Notes: a model not told the origin generated them from the sequence alone. Shown: positions 48,811 to 62,080, numbered from the stretch's first letter. The stretch is 64,000 nucleotides of DNA from Pteria penguin (GCA_035048485.1 CM068584.1:63842420-63906419); one strand, 5' to 3'. Numbers and translations are program-made.

Positions 48811-50560
48811 TGACACTAAGGCTATGACATTAGCTCCCCGGACATTCGTCCCAGCTCACTAAAAATTACTCTTAAAAAACTAATATACAATGTTAATTGT
48901 CGTCAAATCAGCTATCACAAATTTGCAAACTATTTAAAGTGTTTATCGTGAAGATACATGTATATGCCTTGCCACGTTTTTTTATGCGTCCCCAAAACTT
49001 TTCGGGGGAACAAATAGTCGCTGTCATGTCTGAATTTGAATTTGATATTTCACACAATTGTACATTAGGATACATGCTCTATGACAAAGGTCATTCAAAG
49101 TCACTCGGTAAAGGTGAAGGTCATTTTTGGTGAAAATATGTTTAAAAAAATTCACATTTTTCAGATTATCGAGTTCCTGGATTAACGAGACATCACTGTA
49201 AATGACAGCCTATGATCTTATTTTGATTTTAATCTTGCACCCTTTAACCAATAATATATCGCCTCAGACACAAAGGTCAAAAACCTTGTTAGATTACAGG
49301 TTGTCATTTGTTATTTTTGTTCAATAGTAAATATTTAAACTTTGTCTGAAATAATCTCCCCTTGTCTATGATATAATCATCAAATTTCAGGATGTATTGA
49401 GGAATGTCATGCTACAGAATATGGAATGTATTCCTGTTTGTATATTTATCTCTTTGTTAATTTGCCACACTTTCAACTTGGCTATAACTTTGGAACCATA
49501 TGGATAGGCTTTGATAATTCATGTGTATTCACTTGTAGAAGAATGTTTCAGCTTATACCACAGTTTTAACCTATTGGTCATTGACATCTTTGACATTGAC
49601 ATCATGACATCTTTAATCTCCTTTCATTAATTTTTATCCTTTGTCTTGTCTTTAAACATAAGCATTCAAAGAGCATTATTCTTTTTACATAGCAACGAAA
49701 ATTCCATGGAATGAAGGGGAGAAGAATGCAGTGAGAAAACATTTTGGAAAAACTTTATTTCCATGAAACTCCCTGGAAAAGCAGAAATTGAAAAGTGCTT
49801 GAAAGTAGAGAAAGTTCTGAAAAACAGAAGTTGGAAAATTGTAAAGGACTTTATCCGCAACACTTTTACATCCAAAAAACGTGCATGAATCATACCTTTA
49901 AGACATCATATTGAACTTTCAAGCTCATGCCATACCCTGTCGTCTGCCGTCAGTCTGTCCATCCAGCTTTCTGTCGATCGAGACATCCAGCTGTAAACAA
50001 TTGCTAGTTACCCTTATAGTCTATTCATAGCAGAAAAATATTTATTGGTCATCTTGTTTCCCTTATGTTCTTGCTGTGCATGTTCATTTTGAAGATCCTC
50101 CCCCAGAGGCTGAGAAATGGTCATGGTCAGTTTCCAAGTTGCCAGCTAAACATAACAGCACATAGGGATCACTGTCCAGCATCTATTTGTCTGTCTGTCC
50201 GCTAGTCACACTTTATGTGGTAGTCATGTTCATGCTTAGCAGGAGACACACTGTTCCTTGAACATTTGGTTCCTATATAAGCCTAAGTAAATCATGTTAT
50301 CCTATATCTTCACAAATTATTCATGCCAGAAACCTCTATATGATCCATAATTGTTTTCCTTAGGGTCTAGTTGTGTATGCGTGTTTTTGATGAAAATCAT
50401 TCCCAAGGAGATTGAGAAATTGGTGTGGTAATTTTTTTTACATATATAAGACTTTTTAAATCATTTAACTTTATCTTCTCATTCGCTATTCATGCCAATG
50501 TCTTTCCTTTAGGGTCAAGATATGCCTTTGTGATTTCTGCAAAGATTCTCCCAAAGGAGG

Positions 50561-50714
50561 AAGCCGGCATGGCCTAGTAGTAGCCGGCTCGACTTTACAT
50601 GTAGATCGGGAGGTCCGGGGGTTCGAGTCCTGTTCTGGTCATGTGGGTGTCCTTTCTTTCGGATGCGACAGTATAAACCGAGGCCCCGTGTCACGGAAGG
50701 CATGGCACATTAAT
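50561..50714 (+). mobile_element. tRNA-head SINE, 5' part
   Basis: AAGCCGGCATGGCCTAGTAGTAG (A-box region), AGGTCCGGGGGTTCGAGTCC (B-box), CTTTCTTTCGGATGCGACAG, AAACCGAGGCCCCGTGTCACG. It stops before the GGCATCTGCC core. Confidence 0.85.
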
Positions 50715-50716
50715 CC

Positions 50717-51150
50717 AATTTGTAACCAAAGATGGCCGCTATGGGCCCTGATTGGTTGACACATTTTCGACTTCTTCTCCAAAACCACTTCACAGAATTT
50801 CACCAAACCTTATAAGAAGTAAGTACTCAAGATCCTCTACAAAGTTTGTGTTTTTCGAGCTGATCCGTAATCAAAGATGGCCGCCATGTGCCCTGATTGG
50901 TTGACACATTTTCGACTTCTCCTCCAAAACCACTGCACGCAATTTCACCTAACTTTATAGGAAGCAAGTACTCAAATCCCTCTACCAAGTATGTATTTTT
51001 CGAGCCAATCCGTAAATCAAGATGGCTGCCATGGACCATGATTGGTTGACACATTTTCGATTTCTTCTCCAAAAGTGCTGCACAGAATTTCACCAAACCT
51101 TATTGGAAGTAAGTGCTTAAAGTCCTCTACCAAGTTTGTGTTTTTATGAC
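50717..51150. repeat. Three tandem units of about 145 bases
   Basis: Starts are near 50717, 50862 and 51007. Each has AAAGATGGCCGCYATG, TGATTGGTTGACACATTTTCGA, TTCTYCTCCAAAA, AATTTCACC, AAGTAAGTRCT and CTACCAAGTTTGTGTTTTT. The open frame on the minus strand over these units reflects the repeat. Confidence 0.88.
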
Positions 51151-53070
51151 CCAAATAACATTGGAATCATAAATTTGATGTATATAAGGACATGCATTCC
51201 TACTGATGTATAACAGAACTCCACTTCGTCAATGTAAAATTTTCTTTATAAGATTTTTATTATTATGCTTTCTTTGCAATGGTAAACTTGAGATTTCATA
51301 TTTTGACTTTTGCTGAATAAAATTTTGTCTATACTGTTATGTTCTTTGAAAATGATTTAGTTTTAAGTCTATTTAAAAAACGAAAAATGATAAAAATTGT
51401 TAAAAATCACCAAGCACTTGATTGATTGATGATGTCTGCCTGTCTGTCCATCTGTCAACATTTTTGTTATTGTTTCTGATTGATGCAGTATTTAAGGAAA
51501 TTTGTTAGTTGAGTTATGAAGGTTATCCTTGACAAGATCTTTAAGATTTTGTGGCAACATTTGACCTCAAAGGATTTATTTTCTATTTATTTTTGGTCTA
51601 TGATGAATCCAATTAAGTTGATTTATTTAACTTTTGGCCTCTGATTATTGGAGAGCACATAGGACCTGTTCCTTTGTCTGCTTCTCTGTAAAATTTAAGC
51701 TTCGTTGTGAATGTTTTATGATAAAAGTGATAGGGCTTTGATATATCACAGATGTATAACTTAAGACATGATCTTTCTATTGACACAAAGATTTCATCAT
51801 TATGACCTTAGATTTTGGCCTACATTTAAAAAACTTTTACTTTGGCCTTATGTCATGACTGGTATATGATATGATTGATATTTAACATGTGTATTCCTTG
51901 AGACAAGACCTTTAATTTGGTTAATTTTGGTACCACAATTGTTCACTTAATGACCTTCTTATTTGAGTTTTAACATTTTTGGATTACAACTTTATTTACT
52001 GAAACAAAATCGTAGGCATCTGTGTATAACAAACGAACATTATGTATATATGAAAATATATTTATTTCTTGATTTAAGAGTTTAACCAACTCTTTAAGAG
52101 AAAATTTAATGCAACATTATATCAATCTTTCGACATAATGATACTTTTAGTTTAAAAAGTGTTACTATTTAGGCATCAAGGTCTTCAACTTAACTGTGCG
52201 TGAATACTTACATTTTAATTAATATTGTAACATTTTAATAATTACAAATATAGTTTGTATAACAGAATCATGGAGTTAATAAATATGAATAAAATTTAAT
52301 GGTATTGCTTGATATATTTATCTTTATGCACCCGGCTTGAAAGGTCCGAGGGCTTATAGTTTTTGGATCATATGTCTGTGTGTCCATAATTCTGTCCCGC
52401 TTTACACAAAATGCAATATGCAATAACTTTGACGTAGAAACTTCATGTGGTATGAATACTCAATAAATAAAACCCTTTCAATTGACACCAAGGTCAATGA
52501 CTTTGTAACCTTGAGCTTGACCTTTCTCATCAATATACTTCTTGTTCAATACTGTAAACAAAGTATCTGTGATTGCAATGGCAGTTTCAATATGGTTATT
52601 GTTAGCCAAGACAATGTTTTGTCTTTCATGTTTTCAAATTTCATCAAGTATAGACAGCAAGTGTGGCAACCAAAATAGGAAATGACAGCTCTGCCCGGGC
52701 ACCTAGTATCACTTCTAGCTCACAAGGTGTTTGTCTATACTCCCAATGGTACTCCATTGTAAGTACCATCATGACACTTTGCTGGGATATCTTTAATTTT
52801 TGAATGACTCCCAAATTTTTAGCATGGGAATTTATTTTGAATATCTGAAAATTCACATTTTTATAGATAAGGATAGAATTTATGAATGAGCAGCTTGTGA
52901 TGGTTTCGTAAAACGAAAGTTTCTTCTCTGTTTCTTGAACACAAGTTTTAGAAAAGAAAAAATAAGAAGAGTTACATGTAGCTATGCAATACAGAGACAA
53001 ACTACTTTATAAAAAACAGAACATTAGACTTGCAAACTAAAGGTGATAATGAGAAATGAATAAGCAAGAT
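51150..53070. other. Non-coding, intron-like
   Basis: AT-rich sequence with GTCTGTCCATCTGTC-type and TGACCTT-rich motifs such as are common in bivalve introns. No conserved frame or splice-paired exon was found. Confidence 0.5.
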
Positions 53071-53071
53071 A

Positions 53072-54258
53072 TCTTCATTAGACATAACTATACCTTTAAT
53101 TATACACAATGTCCTCATTTGACATGATTGTACCTTTGATTAAACACAATGTCCTCATTTTGACATGGTTGTACCTTTGATTACACACAATGTCCTCATT
53201 TGACATGATTGTACCTTTCGTTACACACCATGTCCTCATTTGACATGATTGTACCTTTGATTACACACAATGTCCTCATTTGACATGATTGTACCTTTGA
53301 TTACACACAATGTCCTCATTTGACATGGTTGTACCTTTCATTACACACAATGTCCTCATTTGACATAATTGTACCTTTCATTACACACAATGTCCTCATT
53401 TGACATGATTGTACCTTTGATTACACACAATGTCCTCATTTGACATGATTGTACCTTTCATTACACACAATGTCCTCATTTGACATGGTTGTACCTTTCA
53501 TTACACACAATGTCATCATTTGACATGATTGTACCTTTGATTACACACAATGTCCTCATTTGACATGATTGTACCTTTGATTACACACAGTGTCCTGGTT
53601 TGACATGTTCGTACCTTCATTTACACACAATGTCCTCATTTAAAATGACTAAACCTTTGGTTATACCCAATGTTCTCATTTGGTATGATTGTACTGTCGT
53701 TTATACACAATGTCCTCATTTGACATGATTGTACCTTTGATTATACATAATGTCCTCATTTGACATGATTGTAACTTTGATTATACACAATGTCCTGGTT
53801 TGACATGTTTGTACTTTCGATTATACACAATACGCTCATATGACATGACTATACCTCTGATTATACACAATGTCCTCATTTAAGATAACTAAACCTTTGA
53901 TTTTACACAATGTTCTCATTTGGTATGATTGTTCCTCCGATTATACATAATGTCCTCATTTGACATGATTGTACCTTTAATTAAACATAATGTCCTCATT
54001 TGACATGACTATACCTTTGATTATACACAATGTCCTCATTTGGTATTATTGTACCTCCAATTATACACAATGCCCTCATTTGACATGATTGTACCTTTGA
54101 TTATACATAATGTCCTCATTTGACATGACTATACCTTCGATTATACACAATGTCCTCATTTGACATGGTTGTACCTTTGTGTATACACAATGTCCTGATT
54201 GGACGTGTTTGTACCTTTGCATTTTGCATGTGTGTACCTTCCATTACACAATGTTTAT
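53072..54258. repeat. 40-bp satellite with 240-bp higher-order period
   Basis: About 29-30 units of the form GTACCTTTGATTACACACAA + TGTCCTCATTTGACATGATT. Units between 53200 and 53600 are nearly identical. From 53590 variant units recur every 240 bases: TAAAATGACTAAACC at 53641 and TAAGATAACTAAACC at 53881; CTCATTTGGTATGATTGT at 53675 and 53915. A period of 40 is not a multiple of three, and no frame persists. Confidence 0.95.
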
Positions 54259-54549
54259 TTTGATAACTTGTAAATTTTTTCTCGATTAGTTTGTGATTGA
54301 AACTAACAAAAACATTAGTTCCCGATTGACATGCATAAACTCACACACATGTGTATACCCCTGTCCCCACTTGGTATGCACAGAACACATTAGGGTTTTT
54401 TGAAGATAGGGAAAAATTAAGACCAGATAAGAAATGGGGTATTTTCAGAACATATGTCTATAAAATTTTGTTTTGATAAAGCTAAAAACAAAGGTGTCCC
54501 CTGTTGGCTGGTTACTACATTTGTCCTCATTTGACATGGTAGACACGTA

Positions 54550-54553
<4 letters not shown>

Positions 54554-54628
<75 letters not shown>
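54554..54628. repeat. (TG)n microsatellite
   Basis: About 37 TG repeats. Right of it the mosaic blocks seen at 38-39 kb resume (ATGTATACCAATGTATATTTGTGAG). Confidence 0.97.
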
Positions 54629-55599
54629 TTTTTATGTTTTTATTGAACTTTCAAGTATGTAAAGTTTCTTTTTCCGGAAGTATATGTATACCAATGTATA
54701 TTTGTGAGTGTACTATACATACCCCATTTATTAAGAAATGAAATTGCTGAAAATATTCAACTATTGTCTCTACTGGTATTCAGAATGTATTTCATTCTTG
54801 TTTTCGTCAATTTTTCTTCTCTTTTTTTTTCTTGGTCTTAATGTTTCACTTTGTTTTTATCCTTTACAAGGCAACGAAAAGTAACTCTTATTTAATTCAT
54901 CATCAAATTTAATAAAGGTATAAAATGTATCGAAATTCAATTTTATTTTATTCTTTAAGAATAAAATAACTTGTGTTTTATATGAGAAAAAAAGACCAGA
55001 CACAAAAGCACTGGAGAGAAAGTCAGGTACCTTCATTCATTTATCCGTTTTCACACGCTATAGAAATTAATGAAATGGCAAGGTGCTCCAAAAGGGGGTT
55101 GGAGAACAGGAAAATTTTCTATATGACAGCATTAGCAAAGGATCACTGGAGCTTCGCAGCTTTGTTTTCAGAATTTGATTCTTCTGTCAAGACAAGATAA
55201 AACGTCTGTTAGTGTACCTGCCACAAGAACTCTTCTAATGCAAAACATTGACCGCCATCACAATCATACTGTGGCTTTAAAACATTTATTCCATACCACG
55301 CTACTCATACCATACGAAGGGAGAGAGAGAGAGCATTTTGATTATGACAAATAGAAAATCAATATATGGGAGAAAAGTAGGAAATTGCAAACATACAAGA
55401 ATAATTTCCTTTTAACAGTTTTTCACGTTTTTTTCCACCATTTTAAACTCATTTTGATCTCATTAACCTAATTGGCAGAACCCTGTTTGTTTCTGATCGT
55501 ACTTATAGCACACTATCTATTTTAGTATCCAAAACTGACTTTAATAAAATGAAAATTAATATAAAATGGTAGGAAACAAGCTGTAAAAGTATTGACATC

Positions 55600-57460
55600 C
55601 TCATTTGAAAAGTAGACGAAAAGAGAGAAGGAGGCTTTATTTCGTTGCATTTGTTTCCTGCTAATAGTGTGTCCATGACCAGCAAACTAAGAGATCCACC
55701 AGTTCTTGAGGGCCTCGAAACCCATTCATAATTAGTCATTTAGGACTGAAATATAAGACTGTCTTCTGGTGTACAAACACTTTCATTTTTAGTTCTTGTT
55801 TCTTACAAGTGGATTTTAGTGTAATTGAAAAAGATTTATACACCAGCTAGGCACACAGATTGGTCAAATTGACGCATAGTTTTGTAACTAAGGCCTTTAG
55901 GCGTTGTTGGGGCATAATACATCAAATGCTCAATTTCGATTACACTTCATTTTATACCTATTCAAGGCAAAGGATGATAAACTTTAATCTTAGAAGTTAA
56001 TGCTTTAAATGCACCGCAATTCAGGTTATTCATTTGTTGTAATCAACGTTGTATTTTCCATAAACCCCATACATGAATTCCCAAGTTAAACGAGAAATGA
56101 TTGTTAAGCACATATATCCTTTGACATTAATAAATACAACCACCATGTATAAATTTCTGTCTAAAATAGCCTCATCAGAAGTCGCGTAATGCGACCTTGA
56201 ACAAGTTACCTTTTTATGATATACATGTATTAACCAATAAACATGGTGTATAGTACTGGTCTACTCCGTCATTGATCAAGTTAATCAATGAATTCGTCGT
56301 CAAAACCAAATAGGACCTCTACATTTTCTGCTGCGGTATCATAAAATCAGGTAAATAATGCAGTTCACACATTACTTTGATTCTTTACAATGGAAAGAAA
56401 GGTAACTGCATCGACATATTTAATAATAATATGGTAAGCAAAGTTAAGTTCTCAGTAAAAGATAATAAATGTATATCTGTTAATTTCCATTGTGTGGATA
56501 GAATTGATACTACGAATGTACAACCCACTCGTTAGTCCACATATTAAGTGGACAGCCAAATTGTGAACCCTTGCACAGCGTCTATAGATAATATTCAGTG
56601 TATGATATTGATACAGAATAATCGGATGGGAAATTTTCCAAAGAAAAAAGATATGATTTCAGCTTGATAATAAACAGTTATGTCACGTTACTTTCAGGCT
56701 AGGTGCGTGTCCTGTGGCGAAGGAAAAGCTTGCCATCGTATAAACTATATCGTTGATATATTGTGAAACTCAGTGGTGTGGGGGATTTTGTAGTTTAAAC
56801 CATTATTCAAGCAAAACTTTTACAAAACTATCATTTCCATTTTTTAAGGTGTGCCTTCCTTCCCTTATTAAATATTTACATCAAAACCATGACACCCCTC
56901 TTACCCCCCCCCCCTTTTCCATCTCTGTAACTGCGCTCTCAGGTATTTATTGAATAACGTTAGGCTCTGGACTGACTAATTTTTTGTTTTACGTCACCTC
57001 ATGTATATGGTGATGGCACCTGCCTGATGCATTGTACAGAATTTTTAACCTTTGCAATAGACCCACCCAAAGCATTGACGATCCATTTACGTGCCATGCC
57101 TACCGTGACACGGGACTTTGGTTTTCACTGTCTCATTCGAAAGACAGAACACCGGTGTGACTACGACGGTAATCCAACACGGGAACTTTCGGTCACAAGC
57201 CGAGCACATTATTCACTGTGCCACATCGGCTTAGGAGACATGTTAACACACAAGTTGTTTCATGATAAATTCCATACAACATTGACCCAGCTAAACTATT
57301 TTGAAACGGACTATGCTCAAAAGACGAAAGTAATAATGCATCTTTAAATTCATACTTAAGTAGCAATATATACGATGCGATGGTGTATGTGAACTATGGA
57401 ATGTTAAATTTAATACCATCACTCTGAGTGGAAGTCAAAATAACCGTGTTAATACAATGA
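55600..57460. repeat. Segmental block E1
   Basis: Colinear with 62080-64000. Landmarks include ATTTTCTGCTGCGGTATCATAAAATCA; TGGTAAGCAAAGTTAAGTTCT; TTCCATTGTGTGGAT; TTAAGTGGACAGCCAAATTGTGAACCCTTG with CAGCGTC; GGAGACATGTTAACACACAAG; and TTTTGAAACGGACTATGCTCAA. The SINE at 56980 is only in this copy. Confidence 0.88.
56980..57232 (-). mobile_element. tRNA-head SINE, reverse, in block E1
   Basis: TTTTACGTCACCTCATGTATATGGTGATGGCACCTGCCTGATGC, GACCCACCCAAAGC, GACACGGGACTTTGG, CTCATTCGAAAGACAGAACACCGG and a head ending CACTGTGCCACATCGGCTT. Block E2 has an empty site here (TGTAAGGAGACATG at 63775). Confidence 0.88.
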
Positions 57461-57469
57461 CTTCTTTCC

Positions 57470-58245
57470 TTCACTTCGATGACTCTTCACTTCCATTCAC
57501 TTTTATCTCTTTATTTGTTATTTAGGTACGAAGTCTATATCGAATAGCATCATCATGCTGGACAAATAATAGTACATTTAGAGACCTTTGCACAGGATGT
57601 GACGGAGCTTCGGCAGTAAACATACACAAGGTATGCATTTTTCGTAATATATCTATTAATAATAAAATCGATATACAATATCATGGCATAATGCAAATCC
57701 TTTCAGTTCTTCATATAAATTCAAATCATTGCTCGTATATCTTCTATCAGATTTTAATCCACATATATTTTCGACTCTTTATATTTATTCTATTTCTGTA
57801 GTCAACACATGCTGCGCATTTGTGTCTGACATAAGGTTTAAGTTGAAAGTTAATAAGGTATATATGTATACATTATATCAATACATAAATGAAAAGATTA
57901 GGTTTGCTTTTTATTGTGGAGGGGCTAGCTCAAATTCCAAAAATATCCAAAATATTCATTTATATTTAGTCGAAACTGCATATGTTGATACTGCACGTGA
58001 TAGGAAAGGATTTATATAAAGCACAAGGTACTATGTGAACGACAATTAAAATAAATGATGTTTCGGACCTATTTGTTCTTTCATCCATACGACGTGAGGT
58101 ATTTACCGCTTTAGGAGTGTAACGAGAATGAGCGGTGATAACTGTTTAAAGCCTATTTATGTATAATAGCAAAAATTGCAAGTGACGACACCTGTAATGG
58201 CTAAACATAATGACAAAAACGAGTTTACTGTTGACTTATTTATTT
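57470..58245. other. Non-coding
   Basis: AT-rich sequence with short unsupported open frames. No repeat family or splice-paired exon was recognised. Confidence 0.45.
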
Positions 58246-58249
58246 CATC

Positions 58250-58815
58250 AATTAATACTACTATTACGGCTACTACTATTTCTAATTCATTTGACTATGT
58301 GCCACTATTATTTCTCATCTTCCTCATACTTTTAATTTTACTTTAACACTACTTATACTATTACCAGTAATACTTACACAGCTACACTATTACTACTAGT
58401 ACCACCAATACTTCTAGTCTATTTCCTGCTAGTAATAATACTACTTCTCCCAATAATCTTTGGCTTATTCATAATTCTATTTCATAACTACCCTTTCTAC
58501 TACCATCACTTCTACAAATACTACCAAAAATCATCTGCCATTTCCTACTCCTTCTACTACTGTTCCTACATCTACTGCTACTTCAATACTGCTAGTTCTA
58601 CTACTATTACCTCTAATACAAACTGCTGCTACTAACATTCTACCTACTCTTAATTCTACTTCAATGTCTTCTACTTCAACAACAAATACTACTACTACTA
58701 TCACTGCGCTGTTTCTACTTTAGCTACCAATACTCCTCCTCATTTTTTCATATTTTTAATACCTCTATTACGACTTTGAAACTCCTTGTTCTACTACTAC
58801 TATACTATTACGACG
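58250..58815. repeat. Degenerate (CTA)n region
   Basis: About 560 bases rich in CTACTAC, TACTACT and ACTTCTACTACT motifs, interrupted by unrelated bases. It is an old trinucleotide tract. There is no protein frame of note. Confidence 0.85.
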
Positions 58816-59099
58816 TTGATAATTAAGATTTCGATAGGGGTATTTAATTTTTTATTGACAAATGTTTACGCTTTAGAGGGCAAACAAAGGTAAATCCAAT
58901 TTCCTAAATCACTTCACTGTAAATTTATTCATTGCTGAGTATTAATTTTTGTAATGTGTTGACGTTTAGAATTATATTATGTTTAGAATTATAAGATACT
59001 TTCGGGGTATGAGAAGGACATTGTAACATTGTATAACAGGAAGAAAAAGCTTGTGTGAGACAATGACATTTGAAGAAAGCGTGGGATTTAATTATCTTG

Positions 59100-61020
59100 A
59101 TTATCTAGCACAATACCTCAAATTTTAGAAAAAGCATAGAAGACAGGCGAGATGATCCGTAAGAATATCAAAACAGCTCTCATAACTAAAAAATCTTGTT
59201 GGCAGTCGCAATACCCCTTCGTTTCTCTAAAGTCAAAATAATTGTGTTCCTACGAAAAAAGGATAAACATTTAGTGAGAGTACTTGTTGAAAGTTTTTCC
59301 TAGAGAAACCCTCGAACAATGAACACTGACAGCTACCAGATACAACTACTGTCCTAGTACATAGATACTGATCAATATTAGTTTTAGATAACATTGCTCT
59401 TTCCACGGACGAACCGGGTTACATATGTGAGCACTACGCCTTGTATCTTCTATTTTGAACGTTTCTGAGCTCACAGTCCCCTCCCTTCCTACTTTACGGT
59501 CATCTGTTCTCTATATAATATTGCTATATTATATAAAATGTTTGGAGCAAAGGTAGGAAATCGACAATTTTCCGCTGGGCACTGGATCCTTAATCTAAAA
59601 AAAAAAAACCACAATTCAGCTTTTTACGATAAAGAAGTCACTTCATACCGTCAGTATAACGATCTTAATGGTATAATAGCCATATGTGAATGTGGGGAGT
59701 TGAATTGCCCTCAGTTATAATTCACATTGAAATGTTCTACTGAAATTGTCAGTTTCGGCTATTTTGAAGTTCAATTCCCTACATGTTACAAAATTACAAC
59801 CAAAGGGTTGAACCGCCCCCCCCCTCGTACAGGAATTTATTTTAACTGCTCTTGGATAGTGTAACATGTAGAACATGGGGATTAATGGATTTGCTTTAAC
59901 AATATTATTGAAAGATAAAGCCATGATTTTCTCTGTAAATGTGTACTTATCAGATAAGGAAATACTATGACCGGGAGATGTGTGTACAGCAGAAAGTGGC
60001 ACAAAATTTCATCATGCTTGGAGCAGTCACGGGACGCGGGCTGCATTTTTGCGATTGTTTCCTTATTGGCCTTCAGTGATTCTTCATTTTATTAACTCAT
60101 TTTTGTATATTTGATGTGGTCTGCTATTCTAATTTCAATTGTAACTTTACTGACATAGATTTAATTACATCAATATACTACAGCGTTCTATACTAGAAGA
60201 AACAAAAGGTTTAAGAGGGTAGTTCGAGAACTTCATTGCTTTTTCTTCCTGCATCAATCTCAGAGTCAATTTCCAACTGCAAGATTTATGAGAAGCTTAT
60301 GTAAGTTTCCAAACATAGTGTTTTAGACCCATCGGTCAATAAGGCTGTCAGGGAAATCTTTTATAATTCCTGTTCATGTTCCCTTTCGGGTCATTGCGGA
60401 CTTTTTAGAAAAATGAGCAGATTGAAATGGAAAAGCTTGCATGTATATGGGTTTAATGTTTTCTTTGGCTTAAAGATCACCAATATATTTTATTTTTCTA
60501 GGTTTATAGTAGGCTTTGATATTAGTGTGTTTTCTGTATAAGGATGTACAGGCGAAACAAATCTTCTATAAATAATTTCGTTATCATGCAATACATGATG
60601 GTTATACTAATTCAGGTTTATGTATCTGTCTCCGATATATGTCACAGGAAGTTTACAAGGAAGGTGTATTATTATTATCGATTGGGATGTGTTAAACAAA
60701 CGAACTTAAGCTAAACCTTCCCCATTGTAATACACCTTTAGGTGATATTTTTTATCTACAATATTGATACAAGGCGAAGAATAATTGATCTTGAATTGAC
60801 TACTCTCTACTGAACCCGGCTTTCGAACCGATTGAAAAAAAGAGTAGCAAAATATGTTTGTTACGGAATGTGTAAACTATGATATTTATTATACACCTTG
60901 CTTATACAAGTAGGAAAATGGTTACTATGATGCTGATGATAAAATCGACGTAGGCAAAGGAAGGGTTTCTATATCACTGATGATACCATTGCGAGATGCA
61001 GGGGAGGGAGATACTATGAT
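59100..61020. repeat. Diverged segmental block D2
   Basis: The partner of 33810-35710. The similarity ends at about 61020-61030 (GATACTATGATTTCAATT against GATGCTATGGTTTTAATT), just inside the open frame of the zinc-knuckle/NADAR relic. The first dozen or so codons of that frame may therefore be host sequence. Confidence 0.7.
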
Positions 61021-61834
61021 TTCAATTAACCGAACTTCGTCAGAAAACAATCAGTGCGTTCGACACGAATCCCTTTTCAGCGCGCAAGAAATAGTTCGAG
61101 GAGTCCCTTTGTCAGTAGATGATGATTGTATTACCGACATGCTCGACAAATTGGGCGCTAAAATAACATCAGAGTTCAAATATGAGAAAATACGTAATCC
61201 AGCTACTAGAAAAAATGACAGACACGCTCAATGGAAACCGTTTTGTTTATATGCAACCATTACCGGAGGGCAAATTCTTGCCCAAAACCAGTTTTTGTGC
61301 CTGACTAAAGTGTTCCATTTCCACCGTGGCCAACCCAAAAGAGAGAGAAATATGCAATGTACATATTGCTGTAGAGACGGCCATATGCGTCACAAATGTG
61401 AGTTCGAACCTTGCTGTAAAGTTTGCCACGAACCAGGACACAAACCGGGATCTTCAGATTGCAAATAGTATGAAAACCAACGGGAGGTCGTGATTGTTTT
61501 TGGAGGTAAAGACGACCCCATGTCAAACTTCTAAAAATGTGATATAAATATATTTGGATACAATCACCAAACCGCTGAACACGCTTTCCAATATGCAAAG
61601 GCTATGAGGTCCGGGGACATGGTGCGAGCTACAAGCATTAGGGAAGCCTCTACACCTCTTGAAGCAAAGCGCATCGGCAAGCAAGTGACTACATCAGACC
61701 AGTATTAAGAAACAAAAGATAAAGTAATGCGTGAAATAATAGAAAAGATACTGAAAGAATGTAGTGAACTTAAAGAGCAGTTACTAAAACTCGGAAAATA
61801 TAGTACCATTATGAATGCTGCATACGATAATTAA
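60980..61834 (+). pseudogene. CCHC zinc-knuckle plus NADAR (YbiA-like) retroelement relic
   Basis: The first open part (60980-61468, 162 codons) ends in two zinc knuckles: C127-x2-C-x4-H-x4-C140 and C146-x2-C-x4-H-x6-C161. Both are of the retroelement gag/ORF1 type. In the same frame after a TAG (61466-61468) comes VVIVFGGKDDPMSNF, a TAA at 61532 where Tyr is usual, then CDINIFGYNHQTAEHAFQYA and, further on, TPLEAKRIGKQV, a TAA at 61706 near an expected Trp, KDKVMREIIEKILKE, and a TAA at 61832. FGG...SNF, the AEHAFQ Glu and the EAK-x-x-G motif identify a NADAR domain. NADAR enzymes act on N-glycosidic bonds of ADP-ribose or related nucleotides. I recall such a domain after the zinc knuckles of LINE ORF1-like proteins in molluscs. 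No reverse transcriptase follows here. The true start is uncertain. Decayed, though the frame is kept over 285 codons. Confidence 0.72.
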
Positions 61835-61839
61835 AACAT

Positions 61840-62080
61840 ATACAGTGACATTGGCTCCACTATGACAGCGGTCTGCCTCCTTTTTTATCATCATCTTTCT
61901 CTTCTCTTAACCTCTTTATTTACCGTTTAACATGTACAGAGTATTCCTTTAAAATTAGTAACATACTCAATATTGGTCAGATAATGCTTCAATCAAGGTG
62001 CTATTGATACGATCAGATACAGACTTCTGTACTGAGCACATGCAAGAAATTCTGTTTTGAGATCATTTCAAAAATGGAGG
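61840..62080. other. Non-coding stretch after the NADAR relic
   Basis: No gene, inverted repeat or poly-A tail marks a clear 3' end of the element. A CATCATCTTTCTCTTCTC pyrimidine run is present. Confidence 0.4.

Noticed and set aside
50827..51096. 89-codon open frame with internal sequence similarity
   Set aside because: It arises from three tandem 145-base non-coding units; the similarity is that of the DNA repeat.
53072..54258. Regular array that could suggest a CRISPR
   Set aside because: Repeats are contiguous 40-bp units without unique spacers, and the genome is eukaryotic.
61247..61598. Minus-strand open frames across the zinc-knuckle gene
   Set aside because: They are shadows; the plus strand has the zinc-knuckle and NADAR signatures.
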